Assembly (NCBI RefSeq): GCF_018343665.1
Contig: NZ_JAGYPM010000006.1
Span: 1-64,000 of the forward strand
Source of the DNA: Cytobacillus citreus
GTDB taxonomy: Bacteria > Bacillota > Bacilli > Bacillales > Cytobacillaceae
DNA length: 64,000 nucleotides
Direction: 5' to 3'
Shown here: positions 38,197 through 47,533 of the stretch, piece after piece
How the letters are laid out: each line of letters starts with the position of its first letter
Position numbering within the stretch: position 1 is the first letter of the stretch
Notes under the pieces: generated by a model
The model's database searches: none
What the model saw: the letters and a program-made list of their open reading frames with translations, nothing else
What the model was told of the DNA's origin: nothing
Position numbers and translations under genes: made by a program

Positions 38197-38862
38197 ATGG
38201 GTAAAAGAAAATATAGAAGAAAAAATTCATGGATACAAAATAAGATTGAATGGGTAATTATTTGTGCCGTATTCTTTTTTGCATTGTCAAATAAGTTTCT
38301 CCACGCATTGCAGCAATTTATTATAAAATTAAAATACCTAATACAATCTTTAACTGCCGTGGATTGGTTTTTAATGGTTGTAATAATTACTTCGTTAATT
38401 CTTATTAATTATTTTTATATTAATAATAGAAAGATAGGTCAAAGACATTTTGAACAAGAACAAGCAAAAATAAGAGTATTACGAGACTCAGAATATCAAA
38501 AATTAATTTCTATGAGTCCTTCTAATTTTGAAAAATATGTAGCGGACCTTTTTACTACAAAAGGATATGACGTAGAATTAACTCCTCTTACTGGAGATGG
38601 TGGAAAAGACATTATTTTAAGAAAAAACAAGGAAATCTCTTTGGTGGAATGTAAAAGATATAATCAAAACAATAAGGTTTCTCGTCCTGAGATTCAAAAG
38701 TTTCATAGTGCATTAATTGACATGAATGCAAAAGAGGGTTACTTTGTTACAACAGGATACTTCACTCAACCTGCAATGACTTATTCAATAGACAAGCCGA
38801 TAAAATTGATTGATCTCCCAAGACTAATTGAATTCATCGAAGAAGCAAAAGGAAGCCCATAG
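38197..38862 (+). CDS. Membrane-anchored Mrr-like restriction endonuclease
   Basis: The 221-residue protein has two membrane helices (WVIICAVFFFALSNKF and AVDWFLMVVIITSLILINYF), then a linker, then an Mrr_cat (PD-(D/E)xK) domain. The domain begins SPSNFEKYVADLFTTKGYDV and carries GDGGKDI (Asp), LVECKRY (Glu-x-Lys) and later EGYFVTTGYFTQPA. The start at 38197 follows GAGGGG; upstream ATGs lack a site. Mrr-domain proteins cut modified DNA, but TM-linked versions have less clear roles. There is no methylase nearby. Confidence 0.87.
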   Translation: MGKRKYRRKNSWIQNKIEWVIICAVFFFALSNKFLHALQQFIIKLKYLIQSLTAVDWFLMVVIITSLILINYFYINNRKIGQRHFEQEQAKIRVLRDSEYQKLISMSPSNFEKYVADLFTTKGYDVELTPLTGDGGKDIILRKNKEISLVECKRYNQNNKVSRPEIQKFHSALIDMNAKEGYFVTTGYFTQPAMTYSIDKPIKLIDLPRLIEFIEEAKGSP

Positions 38863-39390
38863 CCATATGACGAATAACAATATCATATACTTCTGTATGA
38901 TTCATGCGATACGGGTGTTTATAAATTGGAAATTAAAGAAACAGATTTGACATTAATGGTAGAACAAGACAGTATACAATGAAATCATTTAGGATTTTGG
39001 TGAGTTTAGCTCTCTAAAAAAAGGAATACCTTAAAATTAATATTAATATCTAATGGCCAAAAGACAACTGGATTAGATCAACAACTTGTTTATGAAGAGT
39101 TTATAGATTTCGAATATTATGATGAATATATACCCAAAAGTAAAAAAGAAGGAATGAAAAAAGGTAATTAGTTCCTAAGGAAATAAGGTTTGAATGAGGA
39201 AAAGACAAAGTCAGAATGCGCTAACTTTAATATACGTTCTAAATGATTAATGGAATTATTAAGCCAAATAATTAAGGCTACTTAAAACTGAAGAAATTAT
39301 GTTCAGTCTTGGTTCTTCAATACCATTGCTGTATTATGATGCTAGTTGTTCCGCATATCTTTGATTGACGGTCATAGTTCCATCAAAGCC
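38863..39390 (+). pseudogene. Gene graveyard: coding-like fragments
   Basis: Two short plus-strand stretches read as protein but have no starts. One ends DTGVYKLEIKETDLTLMVEQ before a stop near 38981. The other reads TTGLDQQLVYEEFIDFEYYD and ends near 39170. The first vaguely resembles the end of a lipocalin-like domain. An 18-bp direct repeat, CCATTGCTGTATTATGAT, occurs at about 39322 and 39386. I see no intact gene. Confidence 0.4.
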
Positions 39391-39404
39391 ATTGCTGTAT
39401 TATG

Positions 39405-39470
39405 ATTCACCTCCTTAAAATCTTTGATGAAATTGGTTTGCCAAAAGGAGTGGCTAATCTCGTCATCGGG
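39405..39470 (+). pseudogene. Aldehyde dehydrogenase fragment
   Basis: The frame reads IFDEIGLPKGVANLVIG, which matches the GlPxGVxNxVxG segment of the aldehyde dehydrogenase NAD-binding domain. Nothing else of the enzyme is present. It is a short remnant. Confidence 0.55.
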
Positions 39471-39699
39471 CAATCTGGTCTTGAGTGGCCGAAGCCTTGC
39501 GCAGAGGGATCATCCAATAATTCCCCCTCACCAACCAGAAAACTCTCCTTTACCGAAAAAGAGTCCAGAGTGTAGACAAAGTATATTTCATTACCTTTTC
39601 AGGCTGAACTCTCCTTAAGTTGGCTATAAATGCAATTGGAAGAAGCGTTAAAATGCTCAGCAAGACATCCATTAGGTTTGATGATTTAACTCACTCGAA

Positions 39700-39737
39700 A
39701 AAAGCCGACACTATTTTATTTTTAGTGTCGGCTTTCG
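39700..39737 (+). terminator. Strong hairpin terminator
   Basis: A perfect 12-bp stem AAGCCGACACTA/TAGTGTCGGCTT with A and T runs on either side. It closes the degenerate region and can act in both directions. Confidence 0.8.
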
Positions 39738-39898
39738 TTATTAAATAACTTTAATAAGAGAACAGTAACTGTCACTCCACGAAAAATGTGGCAGTTATTA
39801 AGTTCCTTCAATAAATCTGAGTAGTGGCAGGGGTGACTCTCTCTCTATCCATCACCATTCTTACAAGTGAGACAAGGAAACTGTCCCCATGTCCCTGG

Positions 39899-40876
39899 CT
39901 AAAAGTTAATACTAGTTCCTATTTTATTTTTAATGGCTTTTTCGTAAAAATACTTGGCTACTACAATGTCTACAACTGCTAGTCCTACAGATTTAAAGAG
40001 AGTAATTTCTTGGTTGCTTTCTCTTCCATTTAGTTCTCCATTTACAATTTGCCCGAGTTCTCCATAAATATCACCAGGTTTAAAAACGCCTTCTTTTATT
40101 GGGATTTGGAAATCACCTGTTTCTTCAAGAGCCGCTTCGCTCGATTCGACTACAACCTTATGAGCTGAAGAAATGGCATGAGATGGAATCTCTTGCATCG
40201 TAGGCCTGAATGAACCAACTGCATTCACATGAACACCAGGTTTTAATCGTTCTGAAAAAACCGGTGTTGTAGAGTTTGTTGTCGTTACTATAATGTCAGC
40301 TTCACATACTGCTTCATTTGAATCTGAATATACCTGTACATGTTTATCAAATTTCATTCTAATATATTCAGCAAATTCCTGTGCTTTCTGTTCTGTTCTG
40401 TTATTAAGGAAGATCTCTTCAATGTCTCGAACAGTCAGTACGGCTTCAAGCAGACCTTTTGCTTGTTCTCCAGTACCAATGATACATAGCTTCTTTGCAT
40501 CTTGACGAGATAAATATTTCGTTGCTACCCCTGATAAGGCACCCGTTCTAATCATTGTTAAATAGGAGCCTTCCAAAAGAGCGATTGGTTCCCCTGTTTT
40601 AAAGTCCGATAGCATTACGACTCCTGTTATCGTTTTCTTACCTAAATTTTTGTTATTGGGAGCTACTGCTACTACCTTTAATCCAACACTGCCAAGTTCT
40701 TCAGCAACAGAAGGCATGATTAATGCTGTATTTTGATCATTATTAAAAGGAAGAGCGGCACGGATAGGTGTAATCGTCCTTTTCGCTGAAAATTCCTTTA
40801 AAGCAACAGCCACACATTCAATAATTTCATTCATGTCTGCTAAACTTCGCAGTTCATCAGTATTTATTACTAACAT
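39899..40876 (-). CDS. Ornithine cyclodeaminase/mu-crystallin-family dehydrogenase
   Basis: The 325-residue NAD(P)-dependent enzyme of the OCD/mu-crystallin family has the Rossmann motif LCIIGTGEQAKGLLEAVL, ADIIVTTTNSTTPVF and VNAVGSFRPTMQEIP. In clusters with proline racemase-like enzymes, OCD proteins often act as delta-1-pyrroline-2-carboxylate (or ketimine) reductases. It is the last gene of the racemase-symporter-OCD set, 61 bp after the symporter gene. Confidence 0.88.
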   Translation of the reverse strand: MLVINTDELRSLADMNEIIECVAVALKEFSAKRTITPIRAALPFNNDQNTALIMPSVAEELGSVGLKVVAVAPNNKNLGKKTITGVVMLSDFKTGEPIALLEGSYLTMIRTGALSGVATKYLSRQDAKKLCIIGTGEQAKGLLEAVLTVRDIEEIFLNNRTEQKAQEFAEYIRMKFDKHVQVYSDSNEAVCEADIIVTTTNSTTPVFSERLKPGVHVNAVGSFRPTMQEIPSHAISSAHKVVVESSEAALEETGDFQIPIKEGVFKPGDIYGELGQIVNGELNGRESNQEITLFKSVGLAVVDIVVAKYFYEKAIKNKIGTSINF

Positions 40877-40937
40877 AGGTTCTCATCCTTATATCTTTAC
40901 TTGGTGGGATGTGAGGGTATGTCCCTTGTCCCAATGG

Positions 40938-42191
40938 TTAATGACTAACATCATCTATTCCTGCCAACATCATACTCTCTTCTTTTCCATCTGAATAATG
41001 GGGATTTCTCCGGTGAACAATCTGTGTTCCTGCTAAATCACCTGTTATATTGACAACCGTATTGCCCATATCAACAATAGGGGAAACTGCCGCAATGATT
41101 GGTATTAACGTAAGTGGAAGACCTAATGTAGAAAGTAATAGGGATGCCGTAACGACATCTGCCCCTTTTACTCCTGCACAGCCCATTGCAAGAACAACAC
41201 CTAAAAAGGCAATCTGTAAAATCATACTAAACGTAATAGGGATCCCGTAAAGGTTTGCTGCAAATACAGCTAGAACCCCCAGGGTTGATGCTAATCCATT
41301 CATATTTATTGTCGCGCCAAGCGGAAGCGTGAATCCATATATGTTTTCAGGTATTTTGAGTCCCTCTTTTGAAACCTCCATTGATGCAGGAAGTGTTGCG
41401 CTGCTTGATGTTGTACTGCAGGCTACAAGCATAGCTGGACTTATTTGCTTATAAAAGAACAGTGGGCTTGTTTTTCCTAATCCTTTCAATAAAATCGGAT
41501 ATATTATTAAAAGAATAATGAAGAAACCGATAAATGCCGATAATACATATCGACCAACTTCGATAAGCATTTCCAATCCAAGTGTTCCGATAATGTTAGC
41601 TATTAACGCCATAATTCCGTAAGGAGCAAAGTTAATGACGATTTCTGCAATTTTGATCATCAGGTCTGCTCCTTCTTGGGCTAATTCACGAATTCGTTTC
41701 ACTTTGTCTCCAAGAAGAACGATTGCGATTCCGACAAAAATAGCAAAGATAATAATCTGAAGCATATTGGTTTCTGACATTGATTGAAAAATATTTGACG
41801 GAACCCATTGGACGATATTGTCTAGAAAACTAAATTCTTCATGCTCAGGAGCTTCCCCTTTATCGAGAAGTCCTTTCTCACCTTTACCCGGATTAATCAA
41901 GAGGGCGGTAACAACCCCACTAATTGTGGCTAGTAAAGTGGTTAATACATAAAAAATCAAAATCTTTCCACCAATAGATCTCAACATTTTGATATCTTCG
42001 AGCTTGGTTATGCCAGATACAATACTTAAAAATGCCAATGGAACGATAAGCATTTGCAGCAAACGAATAAAAATATCCCCGATTGGTTTTAAAATGGCGG
42101 TTTTTGGTCCAAACACAAGACCTAGAATGACCCCCACTAATACACCGATGAAAATTTTCACATAAAGCTTTTGATTTCTCCACCATTTCAT
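40938..42191 (-). CDS. Dicarboxylate/amino acid:cation symporter (DAACS)
   Basis: The 417-residue GltP-type transporter has about eight membrane helices plus re-entrant loops. It carries the serine-rich loop CSTTSSSATLPASMEVS, LPLGATINMNG, and MGCAGVKGADVV with VDMGNTVVNITGD near the end. It probably imports an amino acid or imino acid with sodium or protons. Position between the racemase and OCD genes suggests a proline-like or hydroxyproline-like substrate. Confidence 0.92.
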   Translation of the reverse strand: MKWWRNQKLYVKIFIGVLVGVILGLVFGPKTAILKPIGDIFIRLLQMLIVPLAFLSIVSGITKLEDIKMLRSIGGKILIFYVLTTLLATISGVVTALLINPGKGEKGLLDKGEAPEHEEFSFLDNIVQWVPSNIFQSMSETNMLQIIIFAIFVGIAIVLLGDKVKRIRELAQEGADLMIKIAEIVINFAPYGIMALIANIIGTLGLEMLIEVGRYVLSAFIGFFIILLIIYPILLKGLGKTSPLFFYKQISPAMLVACSTTSSSATLPASMEVSKEGLKIPENIYGFTLPLGATINMNGLASTLGVLAVFAANLYGIPITFSMILQIAFLGVVLAMGCAGVKGADVVTASLLLSTLGLPLTLIPIIAAVSPIVDMGNTVVNITGDLAGTQIVHRRNPHYSDGKEESMMLAGIDDVSH

Positions 42192-42265
42192 GTAAACAAC
42201 CCCTTACCGGTTCCCCATTACAGGAGAGCTGAATTTTCCCCGTTGACACACACTCTTACCGAACA

Positions 42266-43270
42266 TTACATCAATAAAAATCCTTTATTTAATGGATCCC
42301 GTAAATCTACGACAAATTGATGGAATCCTGTTATAAATGCATCCCCTGTTACTTTTGGAATAACAGCTTCATATTCGCCGACCTTTGTTAATGACAATAC
42401 TTCTCCAATAAATTTTCCCCCAGTAATACTTTCATGAACAAAGCTTCCGCCTTCCTTCAATACCCCACGTTCATATAGAGTAGCTACTCTAGCGGCAGTG
42501 CCTGAACCACAAGGCGAGCGATCGACCTGTTTATCAGCAAAGATGGTTACATTCCGTAAATCAGCATGGCTGTCTTGTGGTTCGTCAGAGAATATCACCC
42601 CATAGATCTCTGTTATATCCTCATATGGGTGCTTCACTTTCATTTGGCCTTCAATGTAATGTTTAATTTTGTCTCCCCATATTTGCAGATCCCATAGATC
42701 TTCGTTATTAACTTTTAAGCCCACTTTTTTACTATCAACTACAGCATAAAAAGCTCCGCCATAAGATATATCCACATTAAATTCATAGCCATCAATTTTC
42801 ACTGGAACATCTTTTTTATAGACAAAAGAAGGTACGTTTTCAAAAGAAACCGCTTCCACTTCATTCCCATTACATTTTGCATAGGCAACGACAGGTCCAC
42901 ATGGGCAATCGATAATGAACTTTTGATTTTCATCTTTTATCTCGATCATGCCTGTCTCAATGGCCATCGTCACGACTGCGATGACTCCATGACCGCACAT
43001 TGTACTAAAGCCATCATTATGCATAAATAACACTCCAAGATCTGCACCAGGACTTGCCGGTGGAGTAATAATACAGCCGTACATTCCATGATGTCCCCTT
43101 GGCTCGTACATTAGCACCTCTCGAATATGATCTAAATGTTCCATGCAATATGCCCGTCTTTCTAATTGGGTTTCCCCTTTGATTTCCGGCAGACCACCGG
43201 TAATAATACGCAATGGTTCTCCTGACACATGAACGTCAATAGTCGTAAATAATTTATCGTATCTCATCAT
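42266..43270 (-). CDS. Proline racemase-family enzyme (racemase or hydroxyproline epimerase)
   Basis: The 334-residue protein belongs to the proline racemase/4-hydroxyproline epimerase/trans-3-hydroxyproline dehydratase family. Both catalytic cysteines are present: [10 protein letters not shown] and [12 protein letters not shown]. Two cysteines favour a racemase or epimerase over a dehydratase, whose second position is usually Thr. It is the first gene of the operon, behind GGAGGAG and a sigma-54 promoter. The exact substrate is open. Confidence 0.9.
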   Translation of the reverse strand: MMRYDKLFTTIDVHVSGEPLRIITGGLPEIKGETQLERRAYCMEHLDHIREVLMYEPRGHHGMYGCIITPPASPGADLGVLFMHNDGFSTMCGHGVIAVVTMAIETGMIEIKDENQKFIIDCPCGPVVAYAKCNGNEVEAVSFENVPSFVYKKDVPVKIDGYEFNVDISYGGAFYAVVDSKKVGLKVNNEDLWDLQIWGDKIKHYIEGQMKVKHPYEDITEIYGVIFSDEPQDSHADLRNVTIFADKQVDRSPCGSGTAARVATLYERGVLKEGGSFVHESITGGKFIGEVLSLTKVGEYEAVIPKVTGDAFITGFHQFVVDLRDPLNKGFLLM

Positions 43271-43402
43271 TTCTCCTCCAATTTTCGTTTAATTTTTAAT
43301 AAATATGGTTAAATACCATGATTATTAAAATGAAGCAGCAGACTTATAACTCTCACATAAGCTCCCCTCTTCAATGATGCTTGGTGATTCATCTTTATTT
43401 AA

Positions 43403-43419
43403 TGCAATTATTATGCCAA
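43403..43419 (-). promoter_or_regulatory. Sigma-54 promoter of the racemase operon
   Basis: On the minus strand TTGGCATAATAATTGCA has the -24 GG and -12 GC with exactly 10 bp between them, close to the consensus TGGCAC-N5-TTGC. It lies about 135 bp before the racemase gene, and a sigma-54 activator gene is divergent from it. Confidence 0.88.
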
Positions 43420-43479
43420 CCTGCCAAAAAGAAACTTTATTAATTTTCTGTTAAACTGAATTTACAATATTTAATGAAT

Positions 43480-43519
43480 AGTGTATATTTTTATCAACAA
43501 AAGTGTATAGATTGTATAT
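43480..43519. promoter_or_regulatory. Candidate activator-binding repeats
   Basis: AGTGTATA occurs at 43480-43487 and 43502-43509, followed by TTGTATAT at 43512-43519, which with the second AGTGTATA forms a loose inverted pair. They lie 60-100 bp upstream of the sigma-54 promoter, where enhancer sites are expected. Confidence 0.5.
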
Positions 43520-43557
43520 TTTTTAAACACAATTTATTAAATCTGTGAGGTGATTCT

Positions 43558-44946
43558 ATGAAAATACCTGACTCTTTTGCCCTTCATACCTTACACACAT
43601 TGTTATCCGTTTTAGAAGAATCGATTTCCATCGTTAATACAAAGGGAGAAATGGTTTATTGGAATGAAGCAGCAGAGAAAACTTTTCATATTAAAAAAGA
43701 AGAGATCATTGGGAGAAATGTAACAGATTTTTTCAGAGAAGAAGATGTCATGAACTTAAAGGTCCTAAAATCTAAACAACCTGTCCATGAAAAATATCAT
43801 CAACCGCTTCCTGACCAACATGTAGTCATTAGCACTACTCCGATCTACGATGAAAACAATCAGCTTATTGGTTCTATGTCAGTGGAAAGAGACATTTCAA
43901 CGACTATACGATTAAACGAAAATTTATCGAATACATTACAAGAGCTGCAGCACTTAAAACAACAACTCTCTTCTAAGCGTCTTGATGATGCTTTTAGCAA
44001 AATTAAGGGGAACAGCCAAGCGATTAATCGTCTCATTTATGATGCAAAAAAAGCCGCTAAATCAGATGCTACCGTCTTAATTACAGGCGAAAGCGGGTCA
44101 GGAAAGGAGCTTTTTGCTCAGGCCATCCACCAGGAAAGCTCACGAAGCAAAAAAGCATTTATCCCTATTAACTGCGGCGCTATTCCACAAGCCTTGTTTG
44201 AAAGCGAGCTATTTGGATATGAAGCAGGAGCATATACCGGGGCCTCGAATAAAGGAAAACCAGGGAAAATGGAGCTTGCTAAAGGAGGTACCTTATTTCT
44301 AGATGAAGTGGGGGAACTTCCCCTTAATATGCAGGTAAAACTATTGAGGGCTTTACAAGAAAAAGAAATTTATCGTATAGGCGGACAAACTCCAAAAAAA
44401 ATCAACGTAAGAATAATCGCTGCTACGAATCGGCATTTAGAAAATATGGTATCAGAGGGGACTTTCCGTTCTGATTTGTATTACCGTCTAAACGTATTTG
44501 CCACTCGAATTCCGTCTCTTCGGGAACGGATAGAGGATCTTCCATGCCTGGTCTATGAGTTTTTAGAAGAATTTTCTTCTTCATATAACAAACCGCTTCC
44601 TAGTATTCATAAAGAAGCATTAAATCGATTATGTGAATACCATTGGCCCGGCAATATACGCGAATTGCGTAATCTATTCGAAAGACTTATGGTTCTTCAT
44701 GAGCACAGTGAAATTTCTGAAATGGATATTACCCAGCTATTACCGCAAGCTAAACAACTAGTAAAACCACTTTATACAGTCCCTCTTTCACTGAAAAATG
44801 AAAAGGAAAGCATAGAAAGAGAACGAATCCTCCAAACCCTTGAAAAAACATACGGCAACAAAAGCATCAGCGCAAAAGAATTAGGAATGTCCCGGGCTAC
44901 CCTTTATAAAAAAATGAAGAAATATGGGATTGGTTATGAGAGTTAA
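43558..44946 (+). CDS. Sigma-54-dependent transcriptional activator with PAS domain
   Basis: The 462-residue protein has an N-terminal PAS domain (SISIVNTKGEMVYWNEAAEK, IGRNVTDFF), then an AAA+ domain and a C-terminal Fis-type helix-turn-helix (ISAKELGMSRATLYKKMKKY). The AAA+ part carries Walker A GESGSGKE, the sigma-54 contact loop GAYTGA (a GAFTGA variant) and Walker B GGTLFLDEVGELP. It is divergent from the racemase operon and should activate its sigma-54 promoter in response to a substrate sensed by the PAS domain. Confidence 0.94.
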   Translation: MKIPDSFALHTLHTLLSVLEESISIVNTKGEMVYWNEAAEKTFHIKKEEIIGRNVTDFFREEDVMNLKVLKSKQPVHEKYHQPLPDQHVVISTTPIYDENNQLIGSMSVERDISTTIRLNENLSNTLQELQHLKQQLSSKRLDDAFSKIKGNSQAINRLIYDAKKAAKSDATVLITGESGSGKELFAQAIHQESSRSKKAFIPINCGAIPQALFESELFGYEAGAYTGASNKGKPGKMELAKGGTLFLDEVGELPLNMQVKLLRALQEKEIYRIGGQTPKKINVRIIAATNRHLENMVSEGTFRSDLYYRLNVFATRIPSLRERIEDLPCLVYEFLEEFSSSYNKPLPSIHKEALNRLCEYHWPGNIRELRNLFERLMVLHEHSEISEMDITQLLPQAKQLVKPLYTVPLSLKNEKESIERERILQTLEKTYGNKSISAKELGMSRATLYKKMKKYGIGYES

Positions 44947-45023
44947 GGACAAGGGGACAGGAACATTGTCCCTCTCCTTCTTACATTTAATCTCCTATTC
45001 CTACATTAATTAAAGACTAAATT

Positions 45024-45091
45024 AAAAGGCTAGGATTTTTCAGTTGACGGGCACCAATGCACTGGATTCGTTACCGTGGTAGCCTTTTTTT
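45024..45091 (+). terminator. Terminator-like hairpin after the activator gene
   Basis: The outer stem AAAAGGCTA/TAGCCTTTTT encloses an inner ACGG/CCGT stem, with a T run at the end. It lies about 80 bp after the activator gene. A further palindrome, GGACAAGGGGACAG...TTGTCCCTCTCC, begins right at the stop. Confidence 0.6.
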
Positions 45092-45273
45092 CATACGGCG
45101 GGCTTTCCTAGAGCTGGATTAAAAACCAGTCAAACTTTTAAGTAGTTAGCAATGATCAAAGACATACAAAGAGATATCCCATCCATTCATCCTCTATTTA
45201 AAGAGACAAGTTTCTGCTTATCGGCTAAACTAAAAAGGGAATATGATTCGTACATAGTGAGGGGAAAGAGAGT

Positions 45274-47406
45274 ATGCGCACTCTAGCACGGTTTGTAACG
45301 GGAGCTTATAAATATATCATAATCACTTGGGTTGTGATCACAGTAGTGATGGCGTTTTTTGCTATCCGCCTTCCTTCAATGCTTCAAGGCGATGGGTTTC
45401 GGATGGATGGGGAGCATGAAGAAGTAATGGAAATTGCCGCAAATACATTTGATATGCCTGTTGAGACGATTTTTCTTGTTTTTGATCAAGTGAGTGATGA
45501 AAAAATAAAGGCGACACTTAAAAAAATTGAGGAAATGGGCGTTACATCTCAAATTGTTTCACCATTGGAAGATCCTTCATTATATAAAAGTCAGCTTTCT
45601 TATGCGATGCTTCAATTCGATGATGAAGATGCGGATATGTCTGAAATTGTAACAAATATACGTGATGCTATCGGAGATGAAAAGGGGATTGTTTTAACTG
45701 GTGCCCCTGCAATTTCAAAGGATATTAATACGGCGAGCCAGCGAGATCTGATGATTGCAGAAGCGATTGGTCTTCCGATTGCCATTATTGTTCTCTTATT
45801 TGCATTTGGAACCGTTGCGGCTTCGTGTATCCCATTAATTATTGGTTTAAGTACGATTATTGTGTCGTTCGGTACATTAACGATTTTAGGAGGTCATGTC
45901 GATCTTTCTATTTTTGTCCTTAATATTATTCCGATGCTCGGTCTTGCATTAAGCATTGATTTTGCTTTGCTTTTTATTAGTCGCTATCGAGAAGAACGAA
46001 AAAAGTCATCTTCGCTTGAAGCTATCTCCACCACGATTCGAACGGCAGGACGTTCGGTTATCTTTTCTGCCCTTTGTGTGTTTATTGGACTTGGAGCGAT
46101 GCTATTCATTGAAGTAGATATTTTCCAAAATATCGCGATTGGTGGAATGATTGTTGTGTCGATGGCAGTGATTAGTTCCATAACGCTTTTGCCTGCTATT
46201 TTAATCTTGTTAGGTGAACGAATTGATAAATGGCAAGTACTGAAATTAAAGCAAAACGGCACGAATCGCTGGCGCGTGTTTGCAAATGGTGTAATCAAGC
46301 GTCCTGTCACGATTACAATATTGGCGCTCATTTTATTAGGAACTGCTCTTATCCCTGCTCGAAACATGAATTTAACCATTCCACAAATCGATTCTTTGCC
46401 AATTTCTTATGATTCTCGTCAAGCATATGAATTGCTTGAGGATGAATTTGGACTAGGAGAGAAATCCTCTGCTTATGTCGTAGCGACACGTGAGGAAGGT
46501 TGGCAAGATTTAGAGGGCTTAGAGCAAATACAGAAATTAGAAGATGATTTTCTAAATGATTCACTTGTTGATCATGTGACAACCATCTTTTCTTTAAGCG
46601 GGATCAAATCGCCTATGGAATGGGAACAAGCATGGGCAGCACCTGAAATGAAAGCGACTCTTGAACCAGTATGGGATTCATTCGTAAAAGATGATAAGCT
46701 GTTCATTCCTGTAACGCTAAAAGCATCGGGAGCTTCAAATGAAGCACAAGATTGGGTACGTCATCTATCAGAGAAGGAAACCTCTTTCGACCTTTTAATC
46801 GGGGGGCAGCCAAAATTTAATCAGGAAATATTCGATGAGATCGCTAATAAAATTGGGCTTGTTCTCACTGTCATTATTGTTTCGACCTTTTTAATCTTGA
46901 TGCTGGCCTTCCGGTCAATTTTAATTCCGATTAAAGCGATATTGATGAACATCGTTGGACTTTCTGCGACGTTTGGCATTCTCGTCTATATTTTCCAATA
47001 CGGCCATTTTGGCTTGGAGGCAGGGACGATTGCCCTTATTATCCCTGTCATCGTCTTTAGTCTTGTGTTTGGTTTAAGTATGGACTATGAGGTATTCCTT
47101 ATTTCGAGAATGCAGGAGGAGTATGCAAGCTCATTTGACAATGACCGTGCAACCGTCGAAGGATTAGCGTCGACGAGTAAAATTATTACATCAGCCGCTC
47201 TTATCATGATTGTTTTAACAGGGGCCTTTGCCTTTACGGACGTTATGCCAGTAAAACAGATCGGGGTTGGAATTGCAATTGCAGTCGCCATCGATGCGAC
47301 CATTATACGACTTTTACTCGTCCCTAGCTTAATGAAGCTATTTGGAAAGTGGAATTGGTGGCTGCCATTTAGAAAGGGAGAATATAAAGCAGGAAACTGG
47401 CATTAA
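45274..47406 (+). CDS. MMPL/RND-family membrane transporter
   Basis: The 710-residue protein has two repeats of a large outside loop followed by five or six membrane helices, as in MMPL/YdfJ transporters. Conserved features include LGLALSIDFALLFISRYREE in the first half and VFGLSMDYEVFLISRMQEEY in the second, each with the RND-type charged residues in helix 4. It probably exports lipids or hydrophobic toxins using the proton gradient. The start follows AGGGGAAAG. No regulator is adjacent. Confidence 0.9.
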   Translation: MRTLARFVTGAYKYIIITWVVITVVMAFFAIRLPSMLQGDGFRMDGEHEEVMEIAANTFDMPVETIFLVFDQVSDEKIKATLKKIEEMGVTSQIVSPLEDPSLYKSQLSYAMLQFDDEDADMSEIVTNIRDAIGDEKGIVLTGAPAISKDINTASQRDLMIAEAIGLPIAIIVLLFAFGTVAASCIPLIIGLSTIIVSFGTLTILGGHVDLSIFVLNIIPMLGLALSIDFALLFISRYREERKKSSSLEAISTTIRTAGRSVIFSALCVFIGLGAMLFIEVDIFQNIAIGGMIVVSMAVISSITLLPAILILLGERIDKWQVLKLKQNGTNRWRVFANGVIKRPVTITILALILLGTALIPARNMNLTIPQIDSLPISYDSRQAYELLEDEFGLGEKSSAYVVATREEGWQDLEGLEQIQKLEDDFLNDSLVDHVTTIFSLSGIKSPMEWEQAWAAPEMKATLEPVWDSFVKDDKLFIPVTLKASGASNEAQDWVRHLSEKETSFDLLIGGQPKFNQEIFDEIANKIGLVLTVIIVSTFLILMLAFRSILIPIKAILMNIVGLSATFGILVYIFQYGHFGLEAGTIALIIPVIVFSLVFGLSMDYEVFLISRMQEEYASSFDNDRATVEGLASTSKIITSAALIMIVLTGAFAFTDVMPVKQIGVGIAIAVAIDATIIRLLLVPSLMKLFGKWNWWLPFRKGEYKAGNWH

Positions 47407-47429
47407 TATAAGGCTAGATTGTTAAACAA

Positions 47430-47478
47430 GTGGGGGTTTCTCATAAGCCGATCATTCGGCTCAGAGGCACCCCTTTTT
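47430..47478 (+). terminator. Terminator of the MMPL gene
   Basis: A nested stem (GTGGGGGT ... AGCCG/CGGCT ... CACCCC) is followed by TTTTTT. Confidence 0.8.
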
Positions 47479-47533
47479 TATTTTTATGTTAATATCCCTT
47501 CTTTAGAATTCGGTTCATTTACCGCTAACTTGG

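Noticed and set aside
39322-39403. CRISPR-like direct repeat (CCATTGCTGTATTATGAT twice)
   Set aside because: Only two copies, no regular spacer series and no cas genes.
45024-45091. Possible riboswitch before the MMPL gene
   Set aside because: The hairpin is adequately explained as the activator gene's terminator; no known aptamer motif was recognised.
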